A stretch of 64,000 nucleotides of DNA from Dryas octopetala (GCA_963921425.1 OY992833.1:12503738-12567737), one strand, 5' to 3'; counted from the first letter of the stretch, positions 47,374 through 59,868 are shown. Numbers and translations are program-made. Notes: generated from the sequence alone by a model not told the origin.

Positions 47374-50300
47374 ATGGAGGGATTGGATTTAGAACAATGG
47401 AAGAAGCTGGCATATCTACGGTGCTCTCAAGCACTTGAATACGTTCATCAGATTCCACCGACTCAGATCTATGCTGCTATCGCTGTCTTGCTATTGACAT
47501 CATTTTTACTCTTACTGGGTATGTACCCCAATAATTTTAATTTAATTTAAAGTTTTCAAAAATTCATTATGATTTGTTTGTTTTTATATCTTTTGTGTTG
47601 CAGTTAGGTTGTTTAAACGCCAAAAATCTAATACCATACTGCTGAGTGGGCTTAGTGGGAGTGGGAAGACTGTTCTTTTCTATCAAGTAAGAACTGGCCT
47701 TGTTGGGTTTTGTTCTTCTTAAACATTATTATATTTTTTTGAACCCTAACATTCTTATATAATTCAGTGTATTTATTATTTGGCTATTAAAATAGACTCA
47801 CCAATTGGCCCAATTTTATAAATCATCCATTAGAGCTACTAATGCCATATTTATCCCATCATATGGATAAAGTATATCAAGACCATATGACTATTTTGTT
47901 TTACTTTTCAGGAGAATTAAGAATTTTAAAACTGTGCTAGCTTTCTACTAATTGTTTTTGCATATGGGTCTTGTCTTATTACTCAATTTTGCAAGACACT
48001 ATCATGTTTTATTATATTGTTTTGGTCCTTTGCTTATGTTGTGTCCTTTTTCTTTTGAGGATATAATATGACACTATGCCTATTTTTGATAAGAGCTGTT
48101 TAATGCTTGAAATATAATCGACATTTGAGGGCAAATTTGGAATGCCTTTTATTTATGTCTTTTCTTCTTTCCTTTCATTTTTTGTTTGTTGTTTCTTAAT
48201 TGATCTATGTACACCATACTGATTTTGATGTAAATCTTGTGACACTATTTGATGCACGTGCCAGCTTCGGGATGGCTCATCTCATCAAGGTACTGTCACA
48301 TCAATGGAACCAAATGAGGGAATTTTCATGCTACATTCAGAAAAATCAAAGGTGATATATTTCAGGTTCTTGTGTTCATGTCTGAATAATCATGTTTTAC
48401 CCAATATTGATTGTCTTGTTAAATGAGGGCAGACCTAACTTATCTATTTACCTTTTATTTGCATAAGACATCAGCCAGAAACATTTTCTTCCCTTTTTTT
48501 TTTACTATTGTTTTTGTTGATTGTCCTTTACTTGATCATATTCAACCTTTCTTTGATGGATGCAGACCCTAACATATCTATTGTTTTTGTTGTTTACAGA
48601 GTGGACAGGCAAATCCTATTCATCTTGTTGATGTCCCTGGGCATTCTCGCCTTAGACCCAAATTAGACGAGTTCCTGCCTCAAGCAGCTGGCATAGTATT
48701 CGTGGTGGATGCTTTGGAGTTCTTACCAAACTGCCGTGCTGCTTCAGAGTAAAATTTTCCCCTATTTCAGTCTAAACTACAATATGATATACAAAAATGA
48801 CTATTCCTACTTACAGCCATTTTACCATCTGGTGGTAAAGGTACCAGCCTCATTGGTCCAGCCCAGTATGTGATAAAATGGAAGAAACAAATGGAGGACC
48901 CTAAATTTGGGATGTTACTATACATGCATACTTGCATACACAGATAAGAATTTTCACCTATAAAGTCTATGAACTTTGATACTTTATTTGCGGCAGGTAC
49001 CTCTATGATGTTTTGACTAAGGCGAGCGTGGTGAAGAAGAAAATTCCAGTTCTTATTCTCTGCAACAAGACAGACAAAGTGACAGCACATAGCAAGGAAT
49101 TTATTCGAAAACAATTGGAGAAGGAAATGTATGTCTACGAATCTTGTTACTATAGGTTTCTGTTCTCTGATCGATTATCGTTTTACTGCTAGTTTTTCAT
49201 AGGCTTATTTTGGTAGTTATATGCACTTGATAATTATATTCTACATCTTCTTGAATTTTAATGCTTTAAGTATGCGGATATTCGACCATAAGCAAATGAC
49301 TCAAGTGCCCTTTGTTGTATTAGTTTGCTGACTTATAGGTGAAGGTTAAGTAAATTAGTATTGCTTTGTCAAAAAGGAAAGGAAAAGAAGAGAAATATAA
49401 TAATAGAGATAGGAAAATGTGATAGCCAGTGTCTAGTGAGGTGTCAAGAGATACAGGTGGTAAGTTGGGAGTTAGAAAGGTGCTTAAGTGTATTGTAATA
49501 CATTGGTGCATTACCAAACTAAAAGAAACTCAGCAACGCGCAAGGTGTTTTGTGACCGCCTGGCCTTGAAGCATACCTTGATATCACCTTTTAAAACACT
49601 GGTGGTAAATTTGCGATGGATATGAGTTAGGTTAGGAGGCTTGTGAAAATACAGAATTGAATAGTTTTAAGTGATTGGAGGATGCATGTGAAAAGTGAAA
49701 ATGCTTGTAAATAGTTACAAATTTGTTTCCTTGTGGTTGTGGTGTTGAGACACAATTGGAGATGTGTTTGAAAACTATTGCTCGGTACAGAATCATTTAG
49801 TGGAAATTCAGTAAGTGTTACACTATGGTAAATTTTGTGGTCATGAGATGGGTATTTGAACAATATTTATACTGTTGGGAGTGGCTTCTTCCAACTTTTT
49901 AATATGAAGTAGATATAGATTTATGTTAATTGGATGAGATACTTCCATGCGAGTTTTGTAATGTTTTAGACTGGGGCATGAGATGAACTCTTTCACTGTC
50001 AAGCTGATGATAATCCTTGTAGGTATGAACTAAGAAGGTAACTAGGCTGATTTGGGCAACCATGAGCATGTGAAAAAGTTGATTCCAAAAGAACTTTATT
50101 GTATATGCATGTGAATGAAAGGTATAGAGTTCCTTGAGAGAATGCAGATGCCACTCAACTAGACGGATTTTTTTAGTAAGGAATGCTTATAAGTGGTGAA
50201 TATTTTTTCTGAAAAAATAGGTGACGTGGGTCACAGACAAATATGACAAAAGGAAAAGATGGGCTTTAGATTCTTGTTCTGCACTGTAGAGGATATCAAT

Positions 50301-53300
50301 AAAGCCTTGTACTCATGATTTTTGGCTGTGAAGGACTGAATTAGAGGTGGAAAAAATAAAAAAAGAATGAGTGCAACTGAGTGGCTCTGAATTTGTATGG
50401 GCTACTGAAAGTGAAAGAAGACATGAGCTGTGATTTTGGGAGCCGTTTTTGTGAAGAGAAATGAGAGGTGAACCACCTTGTTGTGTTTGTTCAGTTAATT
50501 TATGTGACTATGGTGGCTTGGCTTGAAATCTAGAGATGTGATACTATTATGTCTTCGTGATATCGAAGCCAAAAGTTTAAAGGGAAATGCAGAAGATAGA
50601 AGATGGAACTTGCAGATTAAGATTGTAGTTTAAATCATTTGGTTTTACATTCTTGCATGTTCAAATGAGTGGGTTTCTGGAAAATTATTTAGTTGAAGTG
50701 GGGGAAACTTACAGGTATTGGAAATTAAAAATTCTGCAAAAATATGAACACATGAGCTTATTTTGGAAGATTTGCTATGTCAAGGATTTTTGTTTGAAAC
50801 TGGTATCTTGATATGTTATAGAAAAGATGTAATAAGCTTTCAATTGTGTCCTAATTTGTTGAAAACTATGGAGTCTTTGACTTTTGGTGGATTTTTAGAG
50901 ATTAGTGTATGCTGCTGGAAAACTCCTCTACTGCAGAATTGACTTGTGCTGTGAATTTGACTAGGTTCTATTTGTCCGAACAACAGGATTTTAGAGTTTT
51001 GAATTTTTGTATGCTTAGGTTAATTATGAAAATCATTGTGGAATTCGGATAAATATTCCAATTATGGTGGATTTTTAAGTGAAGTGCACACTGCTAAAAT
51101 TTCTTGACAGCAACTAGGGATCTGAGACTTTAGTTATATATAAACCATAAAAATCCTTTTGACAATGACCTGAGATTTTAGAGAACTATACACTTATCTA
51201 TATACTTCAGTTCTGGAATTTTTCCTTGTGTATCAGATTAATTTATAATATATGATGAATTTTTAAGTTAGAAAACCCCATTACTCGAAATGGAGCAGGC
51301 CTTGCTGTTTGAGTAGCCTTTCGTTCATAATAAATCTGAAAGTTTAATCAGTTCAGAAGTTATATATGTGAAAAGGTTGTAGTGTCATAATAGGGCTGAT
51401 ATACAATCAGATAAATATAGGTTTAGAAGTATGAGGGACATGATCGATGATTTTGAATAAGTTTTAAAATTGTGTCTTATGACATTATAGAGTGTATGTG
51501 ATAAAGGGAGAACATGAGCTTTCTCACTCAATGAGTGAGGTAAGTAGGAAATAGAAAGATGGTATTTTGTGACCTTGGCCACAGGGGAACAATGTGGACC
51601 TTGGATACAAAGGTTATTGTGGCCTCGTCCATAGGGGAACAATATGGATTATGTGCAAATTATGATGTGAATTTGTGTGAGTAGGGGTATATTTGTTTGT
51701 GATTTGATTTGATATGTTGAGTATGTCTGAGCTCAAGATGATTTCTCTTAGAAAGTTTGTGTGGCCAAGGGAACAAATATGTGAGTTCGAATTTATACCT
51801 GTCTAGCCATTTTCTAGTGTTTCCTACCTCCCAATGATTGTAGGGTTTGGCGGGGGTCCCAGTTTAGAATCAAGGATGGCATGGCCTGGGTATTGACAAA
51901 AAAATGTGATTTCAAACTTGTGTTTTGAATTCTATTAGGCCAAATGACACTTTTGGTCTTGTACTTCTATACGATGGTAATTAATTCCAAATAGCTAGCA
52001 TCGTTTAAATTGTTTTATGGAAAATCTGCCGTTGAAGCACAAGCTTCGCACATGAGTAGCATTTCGAACATTTTAGTCCACCTAGATGCATATTTAAGCT
52101 CCTATCCGCCATTTAACATATTCAGTTTGACACTAAAACTTCTTACTTTTCCAAATTGATTGCGTTCAATGTTGGGTATGGGCTTATATAGGCATCTAGG
52201 TGGAGTAAGATGTCTCAAATGCCACTCATGTGCAAAACACGTCGAATTTTTCATCATCAATTTAAATGAGGTTAACGATTTGGACTTAATTGCTATCGAA
52301 TTGGAAGTACAGGACTGAAATTGCAAAAATAAAAAAGAACAAGACCAAAGTGGAAATTTCATGAAAGTACATGGACCGAAAGTATCATTTGACCATTTTT
52401 TTATTTCGTTCTCACTATGAAAATTGAATTGGAAACTGTGAATTGATGTTTGTGCTTGTAGACCTTATTATGGAACAAAGAGATGAAGAAGCTTCTGGTT
52501 TACTATGTTGGTCTCATATTCAAATAATTTGAATCTCTTTGACAGAATTTTTAGAAGTCTTGTTTCGTTGAGTTCATAAAATTTATTTTAAATTTTAGAT
52601 GCAAATGCATGTTAGTTTTTAAGGTTCTAGTATAATTACTTACCTGGTTACTGAGCTTTGGTGGCTCTTTTTATTTTCTATATCCCTGTCTTTTCTTATA
52701 CTTGTTCAAGAACTGTTTGATAGTGGAATTGCCAAGGGTTTGTAGATTTGGAATAGTGATGCTAAGTTATTTTGGAGTTTTTTACTATTTTGGGATTGGT
52801 ATTTTGGATATATATATATTAGAAGGATTATTCTCTAGAGTGGATGCGTTTGCTTTTATTCTTTTGTGCGGATATTCAGTGCCGAGCACTTGGTAATGTC
52901 TTTTTTATAACAGCGGAGCGCTGCAAGAAGCGCTCGCCGCTGCTTCCTCCACCCGTTTTTGTGGGTATAGGGTACGGGTTCACCGCATACCCTCCTAGGG
53001 TGTAGAATGAGGCTTGCGGAGGCTGCATGTTAGGTTTTAACTCTGGGATTTTGGATAGGGTGTAGAAGAGGCTTGCGGAAGCTGTATGTTAGGTTTTAAC
53101 TTTGGGATTTTCGGGCAAAATTCCAGAGTTAAAACCTAACGTAAAGCCGACAAATAAATACTGAGCGCTTGAGAAAGAAGCAAAAAATGCACTAACAAGC
53201 ACTCGGAAATGGCTGTCGAGCGCCTGGCGCCTGGTATCCGTGAAAAAAAAATTTGGGGACGTCCGCCTAAGAGAAGGACTGTATATTAGAAACCTATAAT

Positions 53301-53650
53301 TATTGGTAGTACAAGGTTACACTAGTCCTGCAAGTTTTGTCACATAGTAATGAAGGCTTGTACCATTTGTAGGCGACATTCGTTCTGTTTGTGATTAAAG
53401 CATCTATTTAATTTTTTTCTTTAATATAGTTGGCTGATATATTTGTCTTGTAAAATACAGTGACAAGTTACGGGCATCAAGAAGTGCAATATCGACAGCT
53501 GATATTGCAGATGACTATACACTTGGGGTACCTGGGGCACCATTTTCATTCTCTCAGTGCCAGAACAAAGTTACAGTTGGTGAAGCTTCTGGTCTAACTG
53601 GTGACATATCTCAGGTGGAACATTTTATTCGGGACCATGTGAAGTCTTAG
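47374..53650 (+). CDS. SRPRB: Signal recognition particle receptor subunit beta
   Basis: Six exons: 47374-47518, 47604-47686, 48265-48351, 48600-48748, 48997-49128, 53461-53650. They sum to 786 bases, 261 residues, the normal plant length. All introns are GT-AG. Residues about 33-50 form one transmembrane anchor (IYAAIAVLLLTSFLLLL). The Ras-like GTPase motifs follow in order: P-loop GLSGSGKT, G3 DVPGH, and G4 NKTD (LILCNKTD). The C-terminus ends FIRDHVKS. The protein sits in the ER membrane and, as a GTPase, anchors SRP receptor alpha for co-translational targeting. Intron 5 is 4.3 kb and carries a Mutator-like MITE and a foldback repeat. The gene appears intact. Confidence 0.96.
51944..52391. 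mobile_element. Mutator-like MITE in SRPRB intron 5
   Basis: Starts GGCCAAATGACACTTTTGGTC and ends GACCGAAAGTATCATTTGACC, a ~30-base imperfect inverted repeat. Flanking 9-mers ATTCTATTA and ATTTTTTTA agree at seven of nine positions, consistent with a 9-base duplication. Interior non-coding. Confidence 0.75.
52878..53250. repeat. Foldback repeat, family Q, copy 2 (SRPRB intron 5)
   Basis: GC-richer than its surroundings. GTTAGGTTTTAACTTTGGG pairs with AGAGTTAAAACCTAACG. The ends CCGAGCACTTGGTAATG and CACTAACAAGCACTCGG are complementary-like. A 70-base inner segment (AGGGTGTAGAA.GAGGCTTGCGGA.GCTG.ATG) is tandemly duplicated. It is related to 43040-43320. Confidence 0.7.
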
Positions 53651-54985
53651 GATGTTTCTATCCCATTTCCTGATTGTGGTATTTCTGCTCTGAGAGTTGG
53701 GTTTTGATTTCTCACTTAGTCATTGAAAAGACTCAAAAAAGCTGCTCAGAACCAATTAAACGTCTCAAGCAAAGAGGAGGAAGGTTGAAAGAGAAAAAAA
53801 AGCAGGAAACGAATTCTAATGCATGTTTGTGTTATGGTCAGTGACTCCTTGAAAAATGATACCAACAAGGGAACAACTGCGTGTCACGGGTTTGATAATT
53901 TGAAAGATATTTCAATGAGAATGGCTAATTGCATCACCACTGATTGTATTTAGGGTATTCATGCTGTACAATTGGTATTATTTAGTTCATTTGCTTTCTA
54001 TTGCATGTGGACTCTTCAATGTCATTTACAGAGCATTGCCTAATCTTTGACCTGCTCAGCAATTTTATTTCATGTTGAAGTGAATCAACCGTTGAAAAAT
54101 TTGGAGGTCCATGCTATGTATGCATATAAGCAAGGAAAGTATGTTGAAGGGAGTGATTGTGAACATCTTTTTAATCAAAATTTGGTGTGCGGCTGCTTTT
54201 TAATCGTTGTGCTTAAGAAATAGAGGAATGTTAGCAACATTTTCTTTACATCTTTCATCCCTCTCTCTTTTTGTGCTGCCGCGATTAATTTTACTTGAAA
54301 CAAATTTTTAATATTTTGAAAATTTAACTATATTAGTTTTTACACATTTATTAATTTTATTTTTTCTCATCATTATTGATTGTTTAATTTTCTGGTTCTC
54401 ATCTCGGTTGGTGAGACTGAAGAAAGAGAATGATGGGATCGATTTGATGAGAGTGGTAGTGATTTTTAATATTTTTTTAATAGGCAGTAATTAAGTTGTG
54501 ATTGTAAAAATATCTAAGATTAATTAGTAATTAGTTTTACAATACATTAGATTAGTTTTAAGTATGCGTGAAATTCACATGGGCCATGAAAAATAAGGAA
54601 GACCAAAAGAAGGTCAAAGGGAAGACTGCTAACATTTCTCAACCTTTGGCATATTTATCGAATGATTCTAGCTGCCTTTTTTTTTTTTTTTGGTATATTT
54701 TCTTTTCTTTTGTCAATTCTATAGTACAGTCTCATATTAAAATTATTCATTTTTTAAATCATTTTTAAAAAATTATATCTGTAAAGAATTAATCCAAATA
54801 AAAAATTAATAAGACAATTATCAAATAAATAAATAATAAACTAATTGTTATAAAAATTATTTATTTATTTAATAAAAATTATATATTTAACCGATTTGAA
54901 AATTAATTTTATTTAAAAATAATCTTTAAATGGTAATCTATAAAATAAACGATTCACATTAAACAAAAAGAAATTAACTGTTATG
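53651..54985. other. SRPRB 3' flank and AT-rich intergenic DNA
   Basis: The first several hundred bases are probably the 3' UTR and its flank. From about 54480 on, the sequence is very AT-rich with TTAATAAA/TTATTTAT-type repeats. No gene is seen. Confidence 0.5.
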
Positions 54986-54987
54986 AT

Positions 54988-55971
54988 AATCAAGGAATAA
55001 AATTTCGGGTTTCGAGGAAATTTCGATGGAAATTTCGAAGATTTTTAAATTTCGACAGAAATTAAACGGAAACGATGGAAATTACTATCAAAACACGGAA
55101 ATTTTGAATGAAACTTTACTATATATTTATTTGACATATTATCTACTATATTGATAAAAAACATTGAAGAAACCAAATTATATAGTAAGTTTCATGTGAT
55201 ATAAAATGAATATAATGCGCGCTGAAGGTAAATACTATGAAATAAAATTAGTATAATGAATAAATAAAATTAATATATTATTTATACTCTATAATATATA
55301 CACTAAATTCTATATACTTTATAATCTATACTCTATATTATTTAAGATATCTTTATAATCTATACTCTATATTATTTAAGATATCGTATAGAATATTAGG
55401 GTTTAGGTCATTTAGGATATTTTTAATTATTTTTTATATAAAAAGGTATTAGAGTTTATTGGTTTAGAGTTTAAAAACAATTAAACGAAACTCCAACACG
55501 GCCAAACGAAATCTCAAATCATTTTTTTTTTTCAATTGCCCAAAAACCTCAAACTAGGATATGGTATATGATATTAGGGTTTAGGCTCTTTAGAGTATTT
55601 TAAATTATTTTTTATATTGAAATATATTAGAGTTTACAAATTTAGGGTTTAAAAACAACTAAATGAAACTCCAAAAAAGCCAAATAAAAACCCAAACTAT
55701 TTTATTTTCTTTACAATTGACCAAAGGCCCCAAACTCCAATCTACCCTAAACCTTTTAATTTTTTTTCTCTTTCTTACTTTTTTTTTCTCTTTTTTTCTT
55801 CTTCTTTTTCTTTTTTTCTTTTCTTTTTCTTTCTTTCTTTTTCTTTCCTTCTTTTTCTTTTTTTCCTTTCTTTTTTTCCTTTCTTTTTTTTTTTTCTCCC
55901 TTTTCTTTCCTTCCTTCCTTCCCTTTTCTTTCTTTCCCCCCGAGTCTCCAGCAAAACTTTTCCACTGTTTT

Positions 55972-56017
<46 letters not shown>

Positions 56018-56303
56018 GCTGCGCCGCCTGCCTTGCCCCCCTGCCGCGCCCAAGATCTCCCTCGATCTCCCTCCTGCCGTGCCCCCCGGCCACCCCCTGC
56101 CGCCGCCCCTCCTTTCTCCCCCGATCTCCCCCTGCCGCGCCCCCCTGCCGCGCCCCCCTGCAGCCGCCGGCGAAAACTTCGGCGAAATTTCGAAAATTTC
56201 GAAAATTTCGCCGAAATTATACCGAAAATTTAACAAAACTAGGTTTCGATTTCGCCCACTTCTCAAATCAAAAATTTCGGCAAAATTATTTAAACCCTTG
56301 ATG
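54988..56303. mobile_element. Probable non-autonomous TIR element with AAATTTCG-rich ends
   Basis: The left end begins ATCAAGGAATAAAATTTCGG and is dense in GAAATTTCGA. The right end is dense in the same words (CGAAATTTCGAAAATTTCG) and closes AAACCCTTGAT, roughly the inverse of the left. In between lie duplicated AGGGTTTAGG.C.TTTAG.ATATTTT segments (55400, 55590) and a long CT tract. Target duplication not identified. Confidence 0.45.
55757..56013. repeat. Long polypyrimidine tract ending in (TC)n
   Basis: Roughly 250 bases almost purely C/T on the plus strand, ending in TCTCTCTC at about 55977-56013. Translations of it on either strand (Phe/Ser-rich or Lys/Glu-rich) are low-complexity artefacts. 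Confidence 0.95.
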
Positions 56304-56814
56304 ATAATAACACTAGTGTAGAATGGACCGGAGACTCTCAACACACAACACGCGCACACGATAGGCCACTGCAGTTGAACAACCACCACCAATTGTTGTG
56401 GCACTCGGAGTTGAGTATTTAATTTTGTGACAACTGCGAGACAGAGTAGCATTCCTCATATTTACCACTATCATCATATCATGTGCGTTTAGCCAAATAT
56501 TCTACGCTTTTTAGTCATTTCACTGTCACGTAGGGACCTTAGAGCTGTCAATTAATTGAAGTTTAAAAATGCGACAATTTTGACCTTTTGAAATTTTGTG
56601 GGTTAGATAGTTCACACGTTATCCTATTTTGAGCTAGAATCACAAGTCAGAACATTGCATGGATCAAATGTCGTATCCAGTATTCATCAAAAGTCAAAAG
56701 TCCACCCTCAGGCTCAGACCAATTCCAGTCTTCCAGACACCCCACACGCTTCTAGAAAAAAATCTTCTTTCAGTTAAAGCTCAACTTGCATGCATTCAAA
56801 AACCCCATCACTAA

Positions 56815-56822
56815 TATAAATA
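56815..56822 (+). promoter_or_regulatory. TATA box of chitinase gene 3
   Basis: TATAAATA in the same TATAAATATCCAA context as genes 1 and 2, 81 bases before the ATG. Confidence 0.75.
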
Positions 56823-56895
56823 TCCAACTCCACCTTCACCTCCAGTCACAAACATCCCAGGCTAGCTTAAGCTTAAGCTTCCTCTCATTTTCAAA

Positions 56896-57325
56896 ATGGG
56901 TCTTGTTAGCATACCAAAACACATAGTAGTAACTCTTTTTATTGTAGCTGCTCTTCTCAATAATAATCATGTAGAGGCTCAGGATTGTGGTTGTAGTGCA
57001 GACCTGTGCTGCAGCCAATACGGCTACTGCGGTACAGGAAACGACTACTGCGGCACGGGCTGCCAAGGTGGCCCGTGCAACACGGCGCCTTTGACGCCGA
57101 GCACAAGCAATGTTTTCTGTGGCGGATATTGTGACACCCGAATTCTTCAATGGGATAATTGATGAGGCAGACGCAAGCTGTGCCGGCAAAAACTTCTACT
57201 CCAGAGCTACCTTTCTTGATGCTCTCAATTCGTATGACCAGTTCGGTAAAATTGGTTCCATTGATGATTCTAAGCGTGAGATTGCTGCTTTCTTTGCCCA
57301 CGTCACGCATGAGACCGGACGTAAG

Positions 57326-57391
<66 letters not shown>

Positions 57392-58263
57392 TAGTCCCTA
57401 CCTAGCTACCATATTAATTATTTTAATTCCATTTGGTACACCAATAAATCTTTCGTGTCTTATATTATTGGTTAATTAATGATATCCCTTTTTTCCTTCA
57501 AAAACCAAAACATCTTTTTTCACTTTTAATTATTTAACTTTTGAATTAAATTGGAAGCAAGCATAAAATAATGACAACCTAACCTATCTTTTAATTACCG
57601 ATCAATCGGTCTGTTTTATTTATTTATTTATTTTTAACATTTTGATCTATCTCATACCAATTAATTGAAATATTAATCATGATCGAGTAGTGTACTCCCA
57701 AATGAAACACGTTAATTATCATTGAATACATATTTCTGTTCGCAAGACATGGTCCTCAATTTGTTCTATTTTATATATATATAAGGCACAAAAATCCAAA
57801 TCAATTAAGGTGAACTGAAGCGAAAAAATAATTTAGAAGTTAATTTGTTTGTGCAGATTTTTGCTATATAGAAGAGATAGATGGCCCCTCAAAAGACTAT
57901 TGTGATGAGACAAACACAGAATACCCATGCAACCCGGAGAAAGGGTACTATGGGCGAGGACCTATCCAACTATCATGGAACTTCAATTACGGGCCAGCCG
58001 GGAAGAGCATTGGATTCGACGGACTAAACTCGCCGGAAACCGTCGCCAATGACCCTGTGATTGCTTTCAAGACGGCGTTGTGGTACTGGATGAACTTTGT
58101 CCGCCCGGTCATAAACGAAGGTTTCGGGGCAACGATTCGAGCCATCAATGGTGCACTTGAATGCGACGGTGGAAACCCTGCTACGGTTCAGGCCCGTGTT
58201 GAGTATTACACTGAGTATTGTAACCAATTTGGTGTTGCTCCCGGTGACAATCTCACTTGCTAG
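56896..58263 (+). pseudogene. Class IV chitinase gene 3 with hevein domain; one-base frameshift in the linker
   Basis: Exons 56896-57320 and 57857-58263; the intron position matches genes 1 and 2. Signal peptide about 1-28, then an eight-Cys hevein domain ([19 protein letters not shown]..). At the linker the reading frame breaks. In the ATG frame, TPSTSN is followed by FCGGYCDTR and a stop. One base on, [14 protein letters not shown] resumes the GH19 domain with [24 protein letters not shown] and FKTALWYWM. Exon length is one base over a codon multiple. The simplest cause is one extra T in the TTTT at 57113-57116. This could be a real null allele or a homopolymer error. As written it gives only a ~88-residue hevein-type peptide. 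Divergence from genes 1 and 2 is larger than theirs from each other. Confidence 0.9.
57329..57390. repeat. (CT)n microsatellite after the splice donor of chitinase gene 3
   Basis: About 30 CT units starting eight bases after the donor GT. Confidence 0.95.
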
Positions 58264-58346
58264 GCTTGCTTGCTAGCTACGTAATATACATGCATGCGTA
58301 CTACGTACAATTAAATTGTTTACTATATAGGCTATATATAGCTAAC

Positions 58347-58546
58347 NNNNNNNNNNNNNNNNNNNNNNNNNNNNNNNNNNNNNNNNNNNNNNNNNNNNNN
58401 NNNNNNNNNNNNNNNNNNNNNNNNNNNNNNNNNNNNNNNNNNNNNNNNNNNNNNNNNNNNNNNNNNNNNNNNNNNNNNNNNNNNNNNNNNNNNNNNNNNN
58501 NNNNNNNNNNNNNNNNNNNNNNNNNNNNNNNNNNNNNNNNNNNNNN
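58347..58546. other. Assembly gap (200 N)
   Basis: Exactly 200 N, probably a fixed-size placeholder, so the true distance is unknown. Sequence right of it is G-rich and GA-rich, a likely cause of the break. Confidence 0.99.
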
Positions 58547-58850
58547 GGTGAGGGAGGGAGGCAGACAGAGGGGAGAGAGAGAAGATGGCAGAGAGAGGGA
58601 AGAGAGAGAGGAGATCGGGCCAGGGGAGGGGGGGTCGCACCGGCCATGGGGAGGGGTAGGTCGCGCCGGCCATGGGAAGGGGGTGGGGTGGGTTGCGCCG
58701 GCGGCGGGGAGAGGTGGCCGGCCGAAATTGGAGGGGTGGGTTTTTTTTTTATGCAGGGGCAAAATGGGCAAAAAGGGATGAAATTTAAATGGGGTGGTCA
58801 ATTTAGCAGGTTTGGGTGGTCTGAACAGCCCCCCCTATAAATATAGTGCT
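58547..58850. repeat. G-rich, GA-rich low-complexity DNA beside the gap
   Basis: Contains GGGAGGGAGG, (GA)n and two near-identical copies of GGTCGC.CCGGCCATGGG.AGGGG (58632 and 58658). Open frames through it are low-complexity artefacts. Confidence 0.7.
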
Positions 58851-59010
58851 ACTACAAGAAAAACTTTGACAGACATCAGCTAAATCAACTTTCTATGTAT
58901 AAAAAAAAAAAAAAACAAAAACAAATCGATGGCTTGTTTGGTAATATGTATTGTCCACAGTATAGACATCGGATAAAAGTTGATGTCTATCATGAATATG
59001 AACATCAGAA
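58851..59010. mobile_element. Possible CACTA element end
   Basis: TACTACAAGAAAAACTTTG differs by one base from the CACTACAAGAAAA terminus typical of plant CACTA elements. It is followed by subterminal-like inverted words (GACATCAGCTAAATCAACTT; ACATCGGATAAAAGTTGATG). The opposite end was not found. It is not evidently part of the transposase fragment at 1.7-5.4 kb. Confidence 0.4.
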
Positions 59011-59466
59011 GTTACAAGTTATCAATGTTAAAGTTGGGCCTAGTCCTTGGATTGCCCCAGCCACTGCAAGTTGAATCATGTTGGCTAGCATTTGAAAGCC
59101 CAACTTCCCCTTGCATGCTCACCTTCTTGGTACCGCCCTGCCTGATGAGTCTGTGGTGGGCCTGGCCCGCGCTTACTCCGTCCCACATTTTCACTATATT
59201 TACAAGATGGACAGCCCAAGTTCCAAGCCCCGTCCAAACCCATTCAATAATGCCCCTTGCTGACATGTCCGTCTCATCTCCAGATCATCCTCCATCTATC
59301 CACGTGGCTGCTACAAATTTTCAGGCTCAAACAAAAGGATAGAACAAGACCAAAATGAACACATTTAAAATGAAATATCAAGAGATAAGAAGGCTAAATG
59401 CACACGCATATAGCTAAGAAACAATATAATATACACACAAATCTCTTATAATATATATATATATAT

Positions 59467-59868
59467 AGAGGTGCTCTAAACTTAACCAGTTAGTAAGTTA
59501 ATAAGAAGTTAACCATGCTTTTAGGCCCACCACATCACTAATCTTATAATCCGAACCATCAATTATTTAGGCCTTACTTCAAAGATCATCATTACAAAAA
59601 ATCAACTAAATTGAAAATCATGTAGTCATCTAATTGAGATCAAATAAATAAACGATCAATATTTTCGATAAAAGCATAGAAATAGTTGTTATTATAATCA
59701 AATGGCTAAATAATTTCCGATTTTGGAGATTTTTTTACAGGAATGATCTTTGAAGTAGGGCCTAAAAAATAAACGGTTCGGATTTTGAGATTACATTATG
59801 CAGTAGGCCCAACATGGTAGTTAGTTTTATATTAACTTACTAAGTAGTTAGTTTTAGAACATTCTTGT
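59467..59868. mobile_element. Palindromic MITE, family P, copy D
   Basis: The ends GCTCTAAACTTAACCAGTTAG and TTACTAAGTAGTTAGTTTTAGAAC are inverse-like. The core (AAAGATCATCATTACAAAAA...TTTTTACAGGAATGATCTTT) is the diverged family core. It is flanked by (TA)n. Confidence 0.8.

Noticed and set aside
46985-47458. 157-codon minus-strand open frame upstream of and over SRPRB exon 1
   Set aside because: It runs antisense across a well-supported SRPRB exon and a TATCGG-rich repeat, and has no domain.
55663-56452. Long Phe/Ser-rich and Lys/Glu-rich frames around the CT tract
   Set aside because: They are translations of simple polypyrimidine/polypurine DNA, with no family resemblance.
58257-58840. 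Open frames spanning the N gap
   Set aside because: They consist of unknown bases plus G-rich low-complexity DNA.
58851-58870. Pairing the CACTA-like end at 58.85 kb with the transposase at 1.7-5.4 kb as one element
   Set aside because: Over 53 kb of unrelated genes lies between them, and no matching opposite terminus was seen.
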